64,000 bases of DNA from Astatotilapia calliptera (lineage: Eukaryota > Chordata > Actinopteri > Cichliformes > Cichlidae), in assembly GCF_900246225.1 (NCBI RefSeq), contig NC_039310.1, positions 32,522,260 to 32,586,259 on the forward strand, given 5' to 3'. Made by a program: the position numbers and the translations under genes. The first letter of the stretch is position 1. Each line of letters starts with the position of its first letter. This document shows positions 29,774 through 41,499 of this stretch, piece by piece. A model generated the notes under the pieces. The model was not told where the DNA came from. It saw nothing but the letters and a program-made list of their open reading frames with translations, and searched no databases.

Positions 29774-31121
29774 TAGAGATGGCACGATACCACTTTTTTT
29801 TTTTTTTATGTCCGATGCCGATATCATAAATTTGGATATCAGCGGATACCAATATGAATCCGATAGTGTGTTTTTAATCAATAAACTGTTTTTTAATATC
29901 TTGCTGCATTTTGTATAAGTTCAAACTCTAGTTTTAAAAAAACCTACTAAAGCTATTCTGTTATACCTGTATGCAATAAATACACTGCACCCAAAATATT
30001 TCATAGTTCAGCAAAACTGATCAATCTAATAACCTTAAACCTGCACCATCCTCCCTATTCATGTATTTTAAAGAGTAAGCAGCCTAACTAATAGGATGGC
30101 AAACTGCCAGCAAAAAATAAAAAATAAAAATAGGGAACCACCCCCCACCTCATGATGCTTAATCGACGTAATCAACTTTAATTTGATGCAGTGTGAAAAA
30201 AAATACACAGAAATCAATTATTTTTTAACGATAGTTAAATAGATTCAACATCTTTCTTCAACAGAACTTCAGACTGCACAGATGGTACCTTCCCAAAGGA
30301 AAAAGTACTACAGCTTACTAGGGTATATTAGACTTAATAGTTACTATATACAGTAATGGACTTCTATACATTTTACATCAGATTAAAACTTTGGGTGTAA
30401 GATTCAGATAATTATTTATTAAACGCTAGATATTTTAAATGAGAATAAGAAAGAAAGTACGTCTTTGTGCCCCCTTTTCGCTGTTCATGCCCTGGCTAAA
30501 CTTTGCTCCGCCCCTGCACAGTTACAGCCGTCAGCTGGAAAAGGATCCTGGTGTAGAAAGTAATATTAAATAAATTCTACCAACAGATTATCAAGCTTAA
30601 ACGTGCTGCTGTTGTTCAGCTGCTGGTTTCCTCTTTCTGGTGCAAAGTGGGCGATACACAAACAAGAGAGACGGACTCGCGACAGAAAAGCCGATCAGCT
30701 GATCATTAATCAGTTTCACGATTGAAGTAGCAGCAGGAGAGGGAGGGAGAGAGAAGAGGCAGTCGCTCCATATATCGGTTGTTAAGCTTAACGTGGGAAT
30801 GCTTTACAAACATTCAGAGATGAACTTGCACACGTGCTTTACTTCTCTCTGGGATAACTGAAATGACGGTTTGGTAGCGAGGCTCCAAATGCTCAACCAG
30901 ACCGCCGACAGGTCTCCCATGCCACAGCTGCTCCATCACGTGACGCATACAGCTCCGATGTGCTATGGTTATGAGCCGAGTTGTGCCATGTCGCAAGTTT
31001 TGTGAGGTGCTTTTTAGATATTTAATGGATCGGATTACATTTTTTATTTCTCTCCGATATCCGATCCAGTAATTTAGGTCAGTACTGGACTGATACGTAA
31101 TATCGGATCGGTCCATCTCTA
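29774..31121. mobile_element. hAT element without transposase
   Basis: GTACTTAC flanks both sides (29766-29773 and 31122-31129). The ends TAGAGATGGCACGATACC and the inverse of TAGAGATGGACCGATCCG form the inverted repeats. The 1348-bp interior has no convincing transposase; short frames are chance. Confidence 0.85.
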
Positions 31122-31129
31122 GTACTTAC

Positions 31130-31583
31130 TAGCGCTGTCCTTAGTCCGCTTGTTTGTTTTGCACAAAAACTTTTCACAATAAAGCTCAAGATCCTGTTGA
31201 GACTTTTCAAAATAAACTGAATCTTGCGAAAGAGTATGAAGAGTGTTCACGGACGAGAAGCAGAAAGGAGCCGTCAGGTGCTAAAAAAATAAACCTTACA
31301 CTGAAACGTTAGAACAGCCTTTTTCCTGCAGCACGCCGTGTAATAAATACAAAGAAAATGGCAGCCATTACAACTTCTGTCTAAAAATGTATAATTTCAT
31401 GCATCTGTTAAAACACTCGACTCCAGGTACATGACACCCAGCTGGAAACACGTCACGCAAGTCGAGCTGCCCGAGATTCACAGAATTTACCGAAAATGTT
31501 AAATTTTTGTGATTTATATCGTTGTCCGCACAAAAGATGTCTTATAATGGGATATGAGATTTTGGTCATATCGCACAGCTCTA
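31130..31583 (-). mobile_element. Truncated hAT-like element, same family as 37925-38630
   Basis: The right end reads GGTCATATCGCACAGCTCTA and the body aligns with the reverse complement of 37925 to about 38370. The other half is missing where the hAT at 29774-31121 adjoins. Confidence 0.65.
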
Positions 31584-31779
31584 CCACTACTGTTTACCAT
31601 TGTAAAATTATCCAAAGGAAAAAAAATAAAAGATAAACTTGATGTACATATATATACACACTTGTAGTTCCCTAACTGTAACATTTAGGATTATTCACTG
31701 CAGGTCCAGAAAGCAGAGCTAGCTCATCAGATCCAAGTGTGACATCAGCTGCACTCTTTACAGGAGACTCCAGCTGAAA

Positions 31780-32405
31780 TCTGTGGAGCCTGATCTCAAG
31801 GTTTTTAAGTCTGATCCTGAAACCAGAAGAGGATCTTCAGATTGATTGTGATACAGTGATTTCAGTTCTGCATAATCACGCTGATGTTTGCACAGAGCAG
31901 ATAACGAAGTGAATGTTTTTGCACATTGGTAACAGTGAAACAGTTTATTTACAGCGTGGGATCGTTTGTGTTCGGGGTATGAACTGAGATTCTTGAAGCT
32001 CTTGTCACACTGGTCACAGCTGTAGCTCCCTTCAATGTGTGTAAGTTCATGAAGGTTATGAATATCTGACTGTGAGAACCTTTGGTCACAGTGTCTGTAC
32101 TTGTATGGTTTCTCTCCTGTGTGCACTCTTATGCTCTTTAAGATTACCTGCACTGATGAAGGATGACCCACACTGGTCACAAACGTGCTTTTTTACCCCA
32201 CTGTGACAGAGTTCATGTTGTTTTAATTCACTTGATGTGGGGAAGCCTCTCCCACATTCTTTGCAGTAATTCATTTCGTCTCCAGTGTGTCTGCGTTGAC
32301 GTATTTTTAGGCTCTTTAAATGACTAAGTTTTTCCACAAAGATCACAGCGAAACACTTTCCCACCACCACAGTGACGACAGGGATCCATCTGTGTTGCTC
32401 TGCTT
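31780..32405 (-). pseudogene. Zinc-finger locus C, last exon, decayed
   Basis: The acceptor TTTGTTTAG and AAGCAGAGCAACACAGATGG at 32405 match the locus B last exon. Relative to B, 11 bases (AGTTCTCAACC) are missing soon after GGATCC, two more in KTF of the first finger, and two more between HK and the following CACACAGG near 32137. A Cys-to-Tyr change (YKYRHC for YKCRHC) damages another finger. Fingers such as FHCYQCAKTFTS are still readable at the end. The upstream stop at 32847-32849 means this exon is not translated in frame, which explains the decay. Confidence 0.8.
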
Positions 32406-32828
32406 CTAAACAAAGACACAATGACCGTGTAAGTCAGGGAATTCCTTCAACATTTCTATCCTGAACGTCGCCTGAAATAAAGAGCAGCTCTGCCAACTTC
32501 CACATTTTAATTTTTACATTATAACAGTCAGCTTACTGGGCTGCAATAACTCTTAATTTGTAGGTAATCTACTTAATGGGAAGATTGGTGGTTTAAACCC
32601 CTGGATGCTCTACTCTGCATATCCATTGCATCCATTGGAGTGTGAATGTTAGAAATGAGAGAAGCTTTTAAAATGTTACGTTTTTGCAATATCAGGAAAG
32701 TTTCAGGAGATTTGTGTCAGATGTTACTCAATATTCTGTATGTGAAGTTTTCATGTCTCATATAAGCTTTGAAATTAAATTTCATTCACATAATACTTCG
32801 AAATAACTGTAAAAAGAAAAATACATAC

Positions 32829-34181
32829 CTCACAGTAACTGCACTTTTAGAGTTTCTTTCTGCTGTGAATCTTTTGATGTGATTTGAGGTAATGTGGAGA
32901 TTTAAAAGTCTTCTCACACAGGTCACATTTATAAGGTCTCTCCTCAGTGTGGGAAAACATGTGCTGCTCTAAGTTTTTGTATGTCACACAAATTTTGCCA
33001 CACTGATCACAGCAGCAAACATCAATTTTGGTGTGAATGCGTAGGTGAATATTTCGGTTGCCTGGCCAGCGGAAGGTTTTTCCACAAATGTGACAGCTGT
33101 ACGCCTTGAATCCAGAGTGGGTAACCTGATGATTCTGTAGGCTGCTACTATGAGTAAAAGCTTTATCAGACTGATCAGAGCTGTATGCTTTAACTCCACT
33201 GTGGACAAGTTGGTGTGCTTTTAAGTTTCCAGCCCGGGTAAAAGACTGTCCACACAAGTCACAGCTGTACGGTTTAACTCCACTGTGTATGAATTGGTGT
33301 CTTTTTAAGTTTCCAGCCCGGGTAAAAGACTGTCCACACAAGTCACAGCTGTACGCTTGAACTCCACTGTGGATGAGTTGGTGTGCTTTTAAGTTTCCAG
33401 GATGGGTAAAACACTGTCCACAAAAACCACAGCTGTATGGTTTAACTCCACTGTGTATGACTTGGTGTCTTTTTAAGTTTCCAGCCCGGGTAAAAGACTG
33501 TCCACACAAGTCACAGCTGTACGGTTTAACTCCACTGTGTATGAGTTGGTGTCTTTTTAAGTGTGCAGCCTGGGTAAAAGACTGTCCACACAAGTCACAG
33601 CTGTACGGTTTAACTCCACTGTGTATGAGTTGGTGTGCTTTTAAGCTTCCAGGATGGGTAAAAGACTGTCCACACAAACCACAGCTGTACGGTTTAACTC
33701 CACTGTGTATGAGTTGGTGTGTTTTTAAGTGTTCGGCCAGGGTAAAAGACTGTCCACACAACTCACAGCTGTGCGCTTTAACTCCATTGTGGAGAAGTTG
33801 GTGTCTTTTTAAGCTTCCAGCATGGGTAAAAGACCTTCCACACAAGTCACAGCTGTACGCTTTAACTCCACTGTGAACAGGTTTGTGTGATTTTAGGTGT
33901 TCAGCCAGGGTAAATGACTTTCCACACTCATCACAGCTGTATGCTTTAACTCCACTGTGGATGAGTTGGTGTCTTTTCAAGCTTCCAGCATAAGTAAAAT
34001 CCTTTCCACACTCATCACAGCTGTATGGTTTAACTTCACTGTGGATCAGTTGGTGTATTTTTAAGCTTCCAGCCTTAGTAAAATCCTTCCCACACTCATC
34101 ACAGCTGTATTTTTTCTGTTCCTTTCTTCTGTGAGGTTTGTCGGCCTCCTGAGAGCGCTGACGTCTCGCTCCATTTTGGTC
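32829..34181 (-). CDS. C2H2 zinc-finger protein locus C, finger exon
   Basis: On the minus strand the exon starts after CTGTCACTCCAG at 34181 and ends at donor GTATGTAT (32828). Coding runs 34181-32847: a basic leader (ARRQRSQEADKPHRRKEQK) and 15 finger units, then KKL and TAA. Unit 12 has lost both zinc cysteines (YSSDQSDKAF), leaving 14 good fingers. The middle units (for example YSCDLCGQSFTRAGNLK) are near-copies of one another with HSGVKP linkers, indicating recent tandem expansion. With the exon at 45146-45252 the protein is about 450 residues, a nuclear DNA-binding factor by family. No effector domain is visible in the exons seen. Confidence 0.87.
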
Positions 34182-34559
34182 CTGGAGTGACAGAGATACA
34201 AACAGAGGCAGTGAGTGAAATGCAGTCGTGGAACAAACTCAACCTTCAAACTTCTTCCATTAACACTAGTTTTAAACCAAAGGTTGAAGTAGTTTCTTTT
34301 CAGTCAATACACTCGGTACAACACACGGGGTATGGGATATCACGCCTGGCTGAGGAAACCTTTATTCACGCCTTTAAGGCAGACGATCTGTGATGACGTG
34401 TGCACAGCCCGACATGCAAATATACACCCCTGTCATCACAATCATCCCTCAGTTCTTACGCTCTTCATCTCTCTGGGAAAACCTCTGCTGAGTTGGGCTA
34501 GCTAGCTGCTCCTAGTTAGCTCAGTTTACTGCCCCTGTTGGTGTTATTCTCCACTGCTC

Positions 34560-34955
34560 AGTTGGTGCGAAGGGTGAAAGGGGGGGCGCTAATTTTGGGG
34601 GCAAGACGGCAGCAGCAGTATGCACGGTGACACGTCTGTTGACATTGCGTCAGTAAACTCTGCTAGCTTTGCTTTGGCTTTTACTAGCTTTATCCTTTTC
34701 TATGTTAGCCCAAAACGCCCTTGGTCTACATGTGTACAATCACCAGCTACTTTTAGAAATCAAAGCATCGGCAGTTCCCAAAAGAGATCCTGTAACGACG
34801 CAGGGTCCTCTTCACAATCTGACGTGGCTTCATCCAGAAGGGCTCCCGCGCTGCCATCGCTGTGGACCGGCTCTATGTGGATGGACAGCTTTACCGCGAC
34901 CCCGTCATCACTCCGTGGCTGTATTAACTTCACACCAGCTAAGAATCTGCTACAC
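34560..34955 (+). mobile_element. Possible LINE 5' end fragment
   Basis: After a GC-rich lead (GGGGGCAAGACGGCAGCAG) a short frame begins (LHVYNHQLLLEIKASAVP) like the start of some fish LINE open frames. It is interrupted after about 100 codons by a hAT-like element. The identification is weak. Confidence 0.35.
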
Positions 34956-35270
34956 CAGCGGTCCCCAACCCCCGGACTTCGGACTGGTACCGGTCTGTGA
35001 GTCGTTTGGTACCGGGCCGCGAGAGTTGAGGCTCAGGTGTAAAATGTATGGTTTTCAGGGTTTTTATCGGTTTTCAGCGTTATTTTGTTAGTTTTTATCG
35101 TTAACTCGGTTTTCCTGGGTCTTTTCACGTGTGTTATGAATAAATGTTCTTTTTTCGGTACCGGTACTAGTTTTATTTTGTTGTATTTATCCGTGACATC
35201 TTAAAGGCCGGTCCGTGAAAAATATTGTCGGGCATAAACCGGTCCGTGGCGCAAAAAAGGTTGAGGACCT
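34956..35270 (+). mobile_element. hAT-type MITE
   Basis: The ends CAGCGGTCCCCAACC and GGTTGAGGACC are the inverted termini of a widespread vertebrate hAT MITE. Length is about 315 bp and there is no coding capacity. Confidence 0.65.
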
Positions 35271-35286
35271 TACTCACATTTACCTT

Positions 35287-35610
35287 ACTCACATTTCTAT
35301 TACCGGTAATCGTCATCAACAACAACACACAAGCATACAAGTGTGCATATTTAAAAATAAAGCAGGAGCAAAACTGAGTTTGGTACTCACATTTTTATTA
35401 CCGGTAATTGTCATCATCATCAGCATACAAACATACAAGTATGCGTATTTAAAAATGAAGCGGGAGCAAAACTGAGTTTGGTACTCACATTTTTATTACC
35501 GGTAATTGTCATCATCATCAGCATACAAACATACAAGTATGCGTATCTAAAAATGAAGCGGGAGCAAAACTGAGTTTGGTACTCACATTTTTATTACTGG
35601 TAATTGTCAT
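35287..35610 (+). repeat. 98-bp tandem repeat, three units and a partial fourth
   Basis: Units start ACTCACATTT at 35287, 35385, 35483 and 35581, each 98 bp apart. Units two and three are nearly identical; the first differs most. The array abuts the stop codon of the pogo-like transposase. Confidence 0.9.
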
Positions 35611-37476
35611 CAATCAAACCCATCGAAGTCCTCATCCTCTGTGTCTGAATTGAACAGCTGCGCTAAATCTCCATCAAACATGCCAAGTTCACTTTCTTCA
35701 CTGTCAGAGTCACTTTCCGTGCCGTGCGGCTCCTTGGAAATGATGCCGGCTTTTGCGAAAGCTCGAACAACAGTGCCAGCAGACATGTTAGCCCAAGCAT
35801 CTACAATCCATTCGCAAATTGTGGCGTAACTCGCCTGGCGCTGCCTTCCACTCTTAGTGAAACTGTGGTCCCCATCGGTCATCCATTGCTCCCACGCCGC
35901 TCGCAGCCTTACTTTGAACGGCCGGTTCACACCGATGTCCAGCGGTTGGAGTTCCTTTGTCAGGCCTCCCGGAATGACAGCAAGCTCACAGTTCCTTTGT
36001 TTCACTAGTTTTTTCACATCGGCTGTGAGATGGGCACGCATAGAGTCACAGATCAACAGCGATGGTGATGCGTGGAAAAAACCACCTGGTCTCCTTACAT
36101 ACACCTCCCTCAGCCACTCTTTCATCATTTCCTCATCCATCCAGCCCTTTTCATTTGCCTTAATGATGATTCCTGCTGGAAACTTCTCTTTTTTTTTTTT
36201 TCTTTTTTTTTTTCTCTTTTTTTTTGGCCTGTCCCGTTTGGTTCTTTTGCCATCAGAATTGTTGTCTAAAGGCAAAGAAAGATGCCCAACGGATTTACTT
36301 TACCAAACTGACCATCCCAGCCTTGCCGTAATGGTCTATTTGATTCACCTTTTATTGTTTATTTTATTTTCACTTACTGAATACGGGACAGACTTGACTG
36401 GGGGAAAGAAGGGGAGAAAGAAAGAGGGAAAGAGAAACAGCTGAGAAGAGGGACGGGGGAGAAGGGCAAAAGACAAAAACCAACAGAACGGGCAGAGAAA
36501 AAAAAATGCATATATCAATCACCTGGATCACCTGCTGAGAAAGAAAAAAGAAAGCAAGCAGAAGAGAACAAGAGTAATAGAATAAACAACATCACAATGA
36601 TATATGGGAATATGACAGTAAATACTAAATGTTAAACATTATTGTGCAGCACATAAGATCAACAGAACACAGTGTGCTTTGAGGTAGGAGCCAAAAAGGG
36701 TGTAGTTTGTGGGTGTGATCACCCGCGTGTACACCTGTGAGCATGGACGCGCTTGTTTTTTTAAAAGGTTCCTTCATGTAATGAAACTTCTCTTTAGGCA
36801 AAGTCTTTCTCTTAAAAATCACCATAGGCGGCAGTTTCTGTCCATTAGCATGGCAGCCAAGCACAACAGTGAAAGAAGACTTTTCGTGCCCCGTTGTGTG
36901 TATCGCTACCGTGCTGGTCCCCTTCTTCTCCACAGTGTGACTCACCGGGATATCAAAAGTGAGCGGCACCTCGTCCATGTTTGTGATGTGGCTGGGCTGG
37001 ATGTTTTTGTCGCTGATGTGTTTGCTGCAGTAGGAGCGGAAGATGGCCAGCTTTTCATTATAATCCGCTGGAAGTTGCTGCGCTACCATAGTCCTGGTCC
37101 GGATGGAAAAATGGCACCGTTTCATGAAACGAAAGCACCAAGACGGACCTCCTTGGAAATGTTCAATGTTCATCTCTTCAGCTAGTGAAACTGCTTTTAG
37201 CCGAATGGTGACCGTCGAAACGCTTCTCCCGCTCGTTCTTTGCTCGATGATCCACCGCTCAAGTCTTTCCTCCAACTCGGGCCACCTCGCCTTATGTCCG
37301 CGGAAACTCAGCTGCATTTTCTTGACCTGCCGGAGCTTGTTTTCCAGCTTCCTCCACTTGCAAACCATTGATTCATTCATCTTAAATTCTCTCGTGGCTG
37401 CTCGATTTCCATGTTCCTCCGCGTAGCTGATGGCCTTCAGTTTAAACTGTGCTTCATAGGCGTGTCTCTTTGCCAT
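35610..37476 (-). pseudogene. Pogo/Tigger-like transposase, split by an L1
   Basis: The minus strand begins at ATG 37476 (MAKRHAYEAQFKLKAISYAE), with a Psq-type helix-turn-helix, a CENP-B-like second helix-turn-helix (WPELEERLERWI, SWCFRFMKRCHFS) and the first catalytic Asp in NMDEVPLTF. After KRKTLPKEKF at 36784 the frame is cut by a 592-bp L1 3' end. It resumes at 36191 with PAGIIIKANEKGW, the second Asp in LLICDSMRAH, the third in LQPLDIGVNRPF, and an acidic tail ending DFDGFD. Apart from the insertion both halves are open, so the gene was disabled by that event. Full-length pogo enzymes cut and paste DNA at TA sites. Confidence 0.85.
36192..36783 (-). mobile_element. L1 3' end inserted in the pogo-like transposase
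   Basis: AAACTTCTCTTT lies at both edges (36180-36191 and 36784-36795). On the minus strand the insert ends in a long A-rich run (36192-36230 as T on plus). It matches the L1 3' ends at 21475-22385 and 39800-40395. Confidence 0.9.
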
Positions 37477-37924
37477 TTTCAGGGTTGTTAAAACAACGAT
37501 GTTCCACATAATGCACATACCTGTCCTTTTATACAGGTATGTGCGATTGTCCGGTATATACGATCAGCGCCCACACTTCACCCTTTAGCGTTCTCAAGGT
37601 GTTCTCTACTACGTCCTCCTTACAACACACAGGGCGCACTGCACTATAGGGCGCGCCGCACTTTTTAAAGAAAATCTAAGGCTTTTATGTGCGCCTTATA
37701 GTTGCGAAAATACGGTAAACCCGGCCAAAACAGAAACTTTGATTATTGCATTAGTGCAATACCTGATATTAAACGGCGACTGGGTGACTTAGGTTCCTCC
37801 CAGAAACATAACCTTAGAAACCTTTGATCAGCTCCATCACCTAGTGGGGAGGGGGGGGGGGTGTCATAGTTTGGTCCCACCTTCGCTGTTGTGATTGGTT
37901 TGGGGGTAGGGACGGGCTTGGGGC

Positions 37925-38630
37925 TAGGGCTGTGCGATATGACCAAAAATCTCATATCCCGATATTAAGACATCTATCGTCCAATAACGATATAAATCAC
38001 AAAAATGTGATATTTTCTGTAAATTCTGTGAATCTCGGGCAGCTCGACTTGCATGAAGTTTTTCCAGCTGGGCGTTGCCTACCTGGAGTCGAGTGTTTTA
38101 ACTGATGCATGAAACAATACATTTTTAGACATAGGTTGTAACAGCCGCCGTTTTCTTTCTGAGTATTTATTATACAACATGCTGCGGGGGAAAGCCTGTT
38201 CTAACGTTTGAGTCTAAGGTTTATTTTTTAGCACCTGACGGCTCTTTCTTGCTTCTCATCCATAAATACTCTGCATCTTTCACGTGATTCTGTTTATTTT
38301 GAAAAGTCTCGAGAGGATCTTGAGCTTTATTGTGAAAGGTTTATGTGGAAAATAAACAAGCGGACACGCGGTGGTTTTACCATCGCTGTTGCTAACCACA
38401 AGGCATAAAAACAAGCGCTTGTCTGTCTGTAGTGTGGTTATATTAAATATAAGAGAAAGAGAGAACTTTAAGAAATTAACATAGCCACTACAGTGACCAT
38501 CAAAATAATGAAAAAATATTGCCGTAAACAGTTTATTTTGCGACACCACAAAAAAAACGATAGCGTAAAATGAAACGATAGAAGTTTTTATATTGTCATC
38601 CGATATAAATCGTTATATCGAACAGCCCTA
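37925..38630. mobile_element. hAT-like element with perfect 8-bp duplication
   Basis: CTTGGGGC is at 37917-37924 and 38631-38638. The ends are TAGGGCTGTGCGATA and TATCGAACAGCCCTA. This 706-bp copy is the best reference for the relics at 2011-2348 and 31130-31583. No transposase is present. Confidence 0.9.
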
Positions 38631-39498
38631 CTTGGGGCGTCGGGGGATTCCCCAGGAGCATAGGGGGGAGGGTCTGTGCTGACGGACATGGGTTACTGAC
38701 CTGGTAGCCTGGCTGCCCCTGGGTGGGTCCTGGGGGTGCTCTGTCTCTGGGCTGGGGCCCTGGCTGGGCCTTGGGGGCTTGGGTCCCGGTTTGTGTGTTG
38801 CTGGGGTGGGTGGGTGTCTGGGGGTACAGCCCTGGCGTAGGGTGTCGCCAGTGCATCGAGCCACCTGGGGGGCTCTTCAACTGGTGGGGGAGGTTGTTAC
38901 AGCTTGCAGGAGGTCTCCTCTCTTCAGGAACTAACTCTGCAGGAGGGGGAGATATAGGAGAGGTGGAGGAAGTTCTCAGCCTGGGTGTCTATTGTCTTGT
39001 GTAGTCTGGAAGATGAGTGGATGACAGGGTGGGTGCAGTTTTCTGTAGTGGGGTCGGGTGGGCTGTCCCAGGCTCTGTGGGGCCAGGCGGCACTGCTGAA
39101 CTGGGCCCAGGTCCGGATGGGCCTGGGCAGAGTATGGGGGTGCCTACTGGGGTCAGCTGGGCCCAGGGAGGGGTCACGTGCCCCTCCCTTCCTTCCCTCC
39201 CCATCTCCAACTGCCTCCCTCTTCCCGCTCCACCACAATCACCCACACATGCAGGGCCTTAGGGTAAAGGTGTGTCACCAGGGTGCAGGGGAGGCATCCC
39301 CCCCTCTGCTCCCTTCTAGCTGTCGGTGCCTAAATTTCATCCCACAACTTAGATATCCACATTACTCACACTCTCATATCACATACATATAGGATCTTGA
39401 CATCGGTGCGTTGGTGGTTCTTTGTGTCTGGGGATGTGCGTCCAGGTACACACCGGCTCACTCCTTGGTGGCTGCTTGTCGGGGACTGGAGCCTGGGG

Positions 39499-39643
39499 CT
39501 CACTCAGGCCACTTCGTGGGTGAGGGTCTCACTCAGGCCACTTCGTGGGTGAGGGTCTCACTCAGGCCACTTCGTGGGTGAGGGTCTCACTCAGGCCACT
39601 TCGTGGGTGAGGGTCTCACTCAGGCCACTTCGTGGGTGAGGGT
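39499..39643 (+). repeat. 29-bp minisatellite, five units
   Basis: The unit CTCACTCAGGCCACTTCGTG plus GGTGAGGGT repeats exactly five times. The corresponding place in the L1 copy near 21475 has a single diverged unit, so the array expanded after the copies separated. Confidence 0.9.
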
Positions 39644-40530
39644 GCCCTCGGCCTCTTGGCCTGGGGCTCGGTCACTCTGGCACAGCTGGCTGCTGGCGGA
39701 GCTCACGGGCGCGTCACTGCAACCCCCCCTGGCTTCTGCTCCCCAGCTGCTGAGTGACCCCTCATCTGGGGCTCTCCCCAGCTCTTTCTGGGATAGTGGC
39801 AGATCATTACATGAAGGAACCTTTTAAAAACAAGCGCGTTCATGCTCACAGGTGTACACACGGGTGCTCACACACACAAACGACACCCTTTTTGGCTCCT
39901 ACCTCAAAGCACACTGTGCGCTGTCGATCTTACGTGCTGCACAATAATGTTTAATATTTAGTATTTACTGTTATATTCCCATAGATCATCATGATGTTCT
40001 TTATTATGTTGCTTTTTTTTTCTTCTGCTTGTTTTCTCTTTTTTCTTTCTCAACAGGTGATCCAGGTGATTGGTATACGTATTTTCTGTCTACTTATTTT
40101 GTTGGGTTTTGTTTTTTGCCCTTTATCCCCGTCCCTCTTCCCCGCTGTTTTTCTTTCCATTTCTTTCTCTCCTTTCTTTTCCCCAGTCAAGCCTGTCCCG
40201 TATTTAACAAGTGAAAATAAAATAAAATAAAATAAACAATAAAAGGTGAATAAAATAGACCATTATGGCAAGGCTGGGATGGTCAATTTGGTAAAGTAAA
40301 TCCGTTGGGCATCTTTCTTTGCCTTTAGACAATAATTCTGATGGCAAAAGAGCCAAACGGGAAAGGAAGAAAAAAAAAAAAAAAAAAAAAAAAAAGAAAG
40401 AAAGAAAAAGAAAAGAAACTAGAAAAATTTGCATTTCCTGCGAAAATGCTGTGTGGATGCCTTAACGCTGAAGATGTCTGCTGAAAAAAGCTGAAAAGGT
40501 TGAAAAACAAAAACAAAAAAATGAATTTTT

Positions 40531-40600
40531 GCCCTGAGCAGGATTCGAACCTGGCCCTTCTGGTACTCAAGGCAGGTACATATCTCACTGCGCCACACTC
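40531..40600 (-). ncRNA. tRNA-like module 1
   Basis: On the minus strand TGGCGCAGTGAGA resembles an A box and GGTTCGAATCC is a consensus B box. The T-arm (CAGG-TTCGAAT-CCTG) pairs; the acceptor stem does not. It is a tRNA-derived, SINE-like promoter module, not a functional tRNA. Confidence 0.5.
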
Positions 40601-41114
40601 TTTCTCACAAAGAAGAGGTGGAGAGACTGACAATTGTCCTGAAATGAGCAGAAGAGGCTGAGTATTGTGCTGATAAGAGGTGGAAAGGCTGAAGACTTTG
40701 CAGAAAAGAGGTGAATCAGCAGAATTCTGCTGAAAAGAGGTTTTTGCTTGGTTCACGTTTACTAAGGCACTACCCAAAAGGCGCCACAAGAGGACACTCC
40801 AACACAAGAGATGACATAGAAGCTGCTGAGAATTGTGCTGATAAGAGGTGGAAAGGTTGAAAATTTTACAGAAGAGGTGAATAAGCAGAAATTCTGCTGA
40901 AAAGAGTTCAATTAGCAAAATTTCTGCTGAAAAGAGTTGAATGAGCAGAATTCTGCTGAAAATAGGTTTTTGATGAAAACAGCTGAAAAAGCTGATATTT
41001 CTGCTGAAAAGTGGTGAAAAAAACTGAAAAATGTGCTGAAAAGGGGTGAAAAAGCTGAAATTTGTGTTGAAAAGAGTTAAAAAAAAGTTAATAAGTGTTA
41101 ACTGAAAGAAATGG

Positions 41115-41186
41115 TGTCATAAGCGGGATTTGAACCCGGGCCTCCCAGTCCGAGAACGGATGCTCATCTCACTGAGCTAAAACACA
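41115..41186 (-). ncRNA. tRNA-like module 2
   Basis: On the minus strand TAGCTCAGTGAGATGAGC forms a perfect D-arm (GCTC/GAGC) and CGGG-TTCAAAT-CCCG a T-arm with B box. The acceptor stem is only partly paired and there is no regular anticodon loop. It is homologous to module 1. Confidence 0.5.
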
Positions 41187-41499
41187 GGTCAACCCGGCAA
41201 GGAAAATCAGTGAGGCCACTGATAATGTGCAGAAATAGGCAAAAAATATTGAAAAGAAAAATCAATATCTCAAAAAGTATAGAAGTTATGAGCACCAAAA
41301 GTCATAGCTGGAATTAGCAGAAAGAGCAGAATTTTTTAAGATTTGAACTGAGAAAATCGGCTGAAAACTGAGGGAGTAGTTAAGCGCCGAAAAACGTACG
41401 GAAGCAACTTGAAGAAAAGATAAAGAATAAAGAGAAACAGGATCCACACAATCAAAGCATTGCATAATCTTTAGCCACCGTGTTCAACGCTCGACTTCA

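Larger units (their letters stand above)
37740..40400 (+). mobile_element. L1 3' region, longest copy
   Basis: A G-rich stretch with CTGGGGCCCTGGCTGGGCC leads into the L1 3' end that also occurs at 21475-22385, finishing GCCAAACGGGAAAGG and poly(A) at about 40370-40395. The left limit is uncertain. A hAT-like element at 37925-38630 is inserted in it, and its 29-bp motif is expanded fivefold. Long frames within it are caused by base composition. Confidence 0.6.
40400..41400. repeat. Purine-rich degenerate repeat array with two tRNA-like modules
   Basis: The plus strand consists of many variants of GCTGAAAAGAGGTGAATAAG and AGCAGAATTCTGCTGAAAAG, roughly 25-40 bp apart. Two tRNA-like sequences in the same orientation interrupt it at 40531-40600 and 41115-41186. 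No coding frame is convincing. It lies in the long intron of locus C. Confidence 0.6.

Noticed and set aside
30814..31116. 100-codon minus-strand frame in the hAT at 29774-31121
   Set aside because: It shows no transposase motif and covers the terminal repeat region. Treated as chance.
33373..33876. Plus-strand frame with repeated MSWCAFK/WVKDCPHK-like units
   Set aside because: It is the exact antisense of the tandem zinc-finger units of locus C. The repeat comes from the fingers, and the same happens opposite locus D at 57891-58316.
35287..35610. CRISPR-like array
   Set aside because: The units are contiguous without spacers, and the genome is a vertebrate one. It is a minisatellite.
38596..39392. 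Several overlapping Gly/Pro-rich frames on both strands
   Set aside because: They lie in the G-rich L1 3' region. High GC removes stop codons in many frames, and no domain is visible.
40531..41186. Functional tRNA genes
   Set aside because: The internal promoter boxes are good but the acceptor stems do not pair properly and no regular anticodon arm forms.
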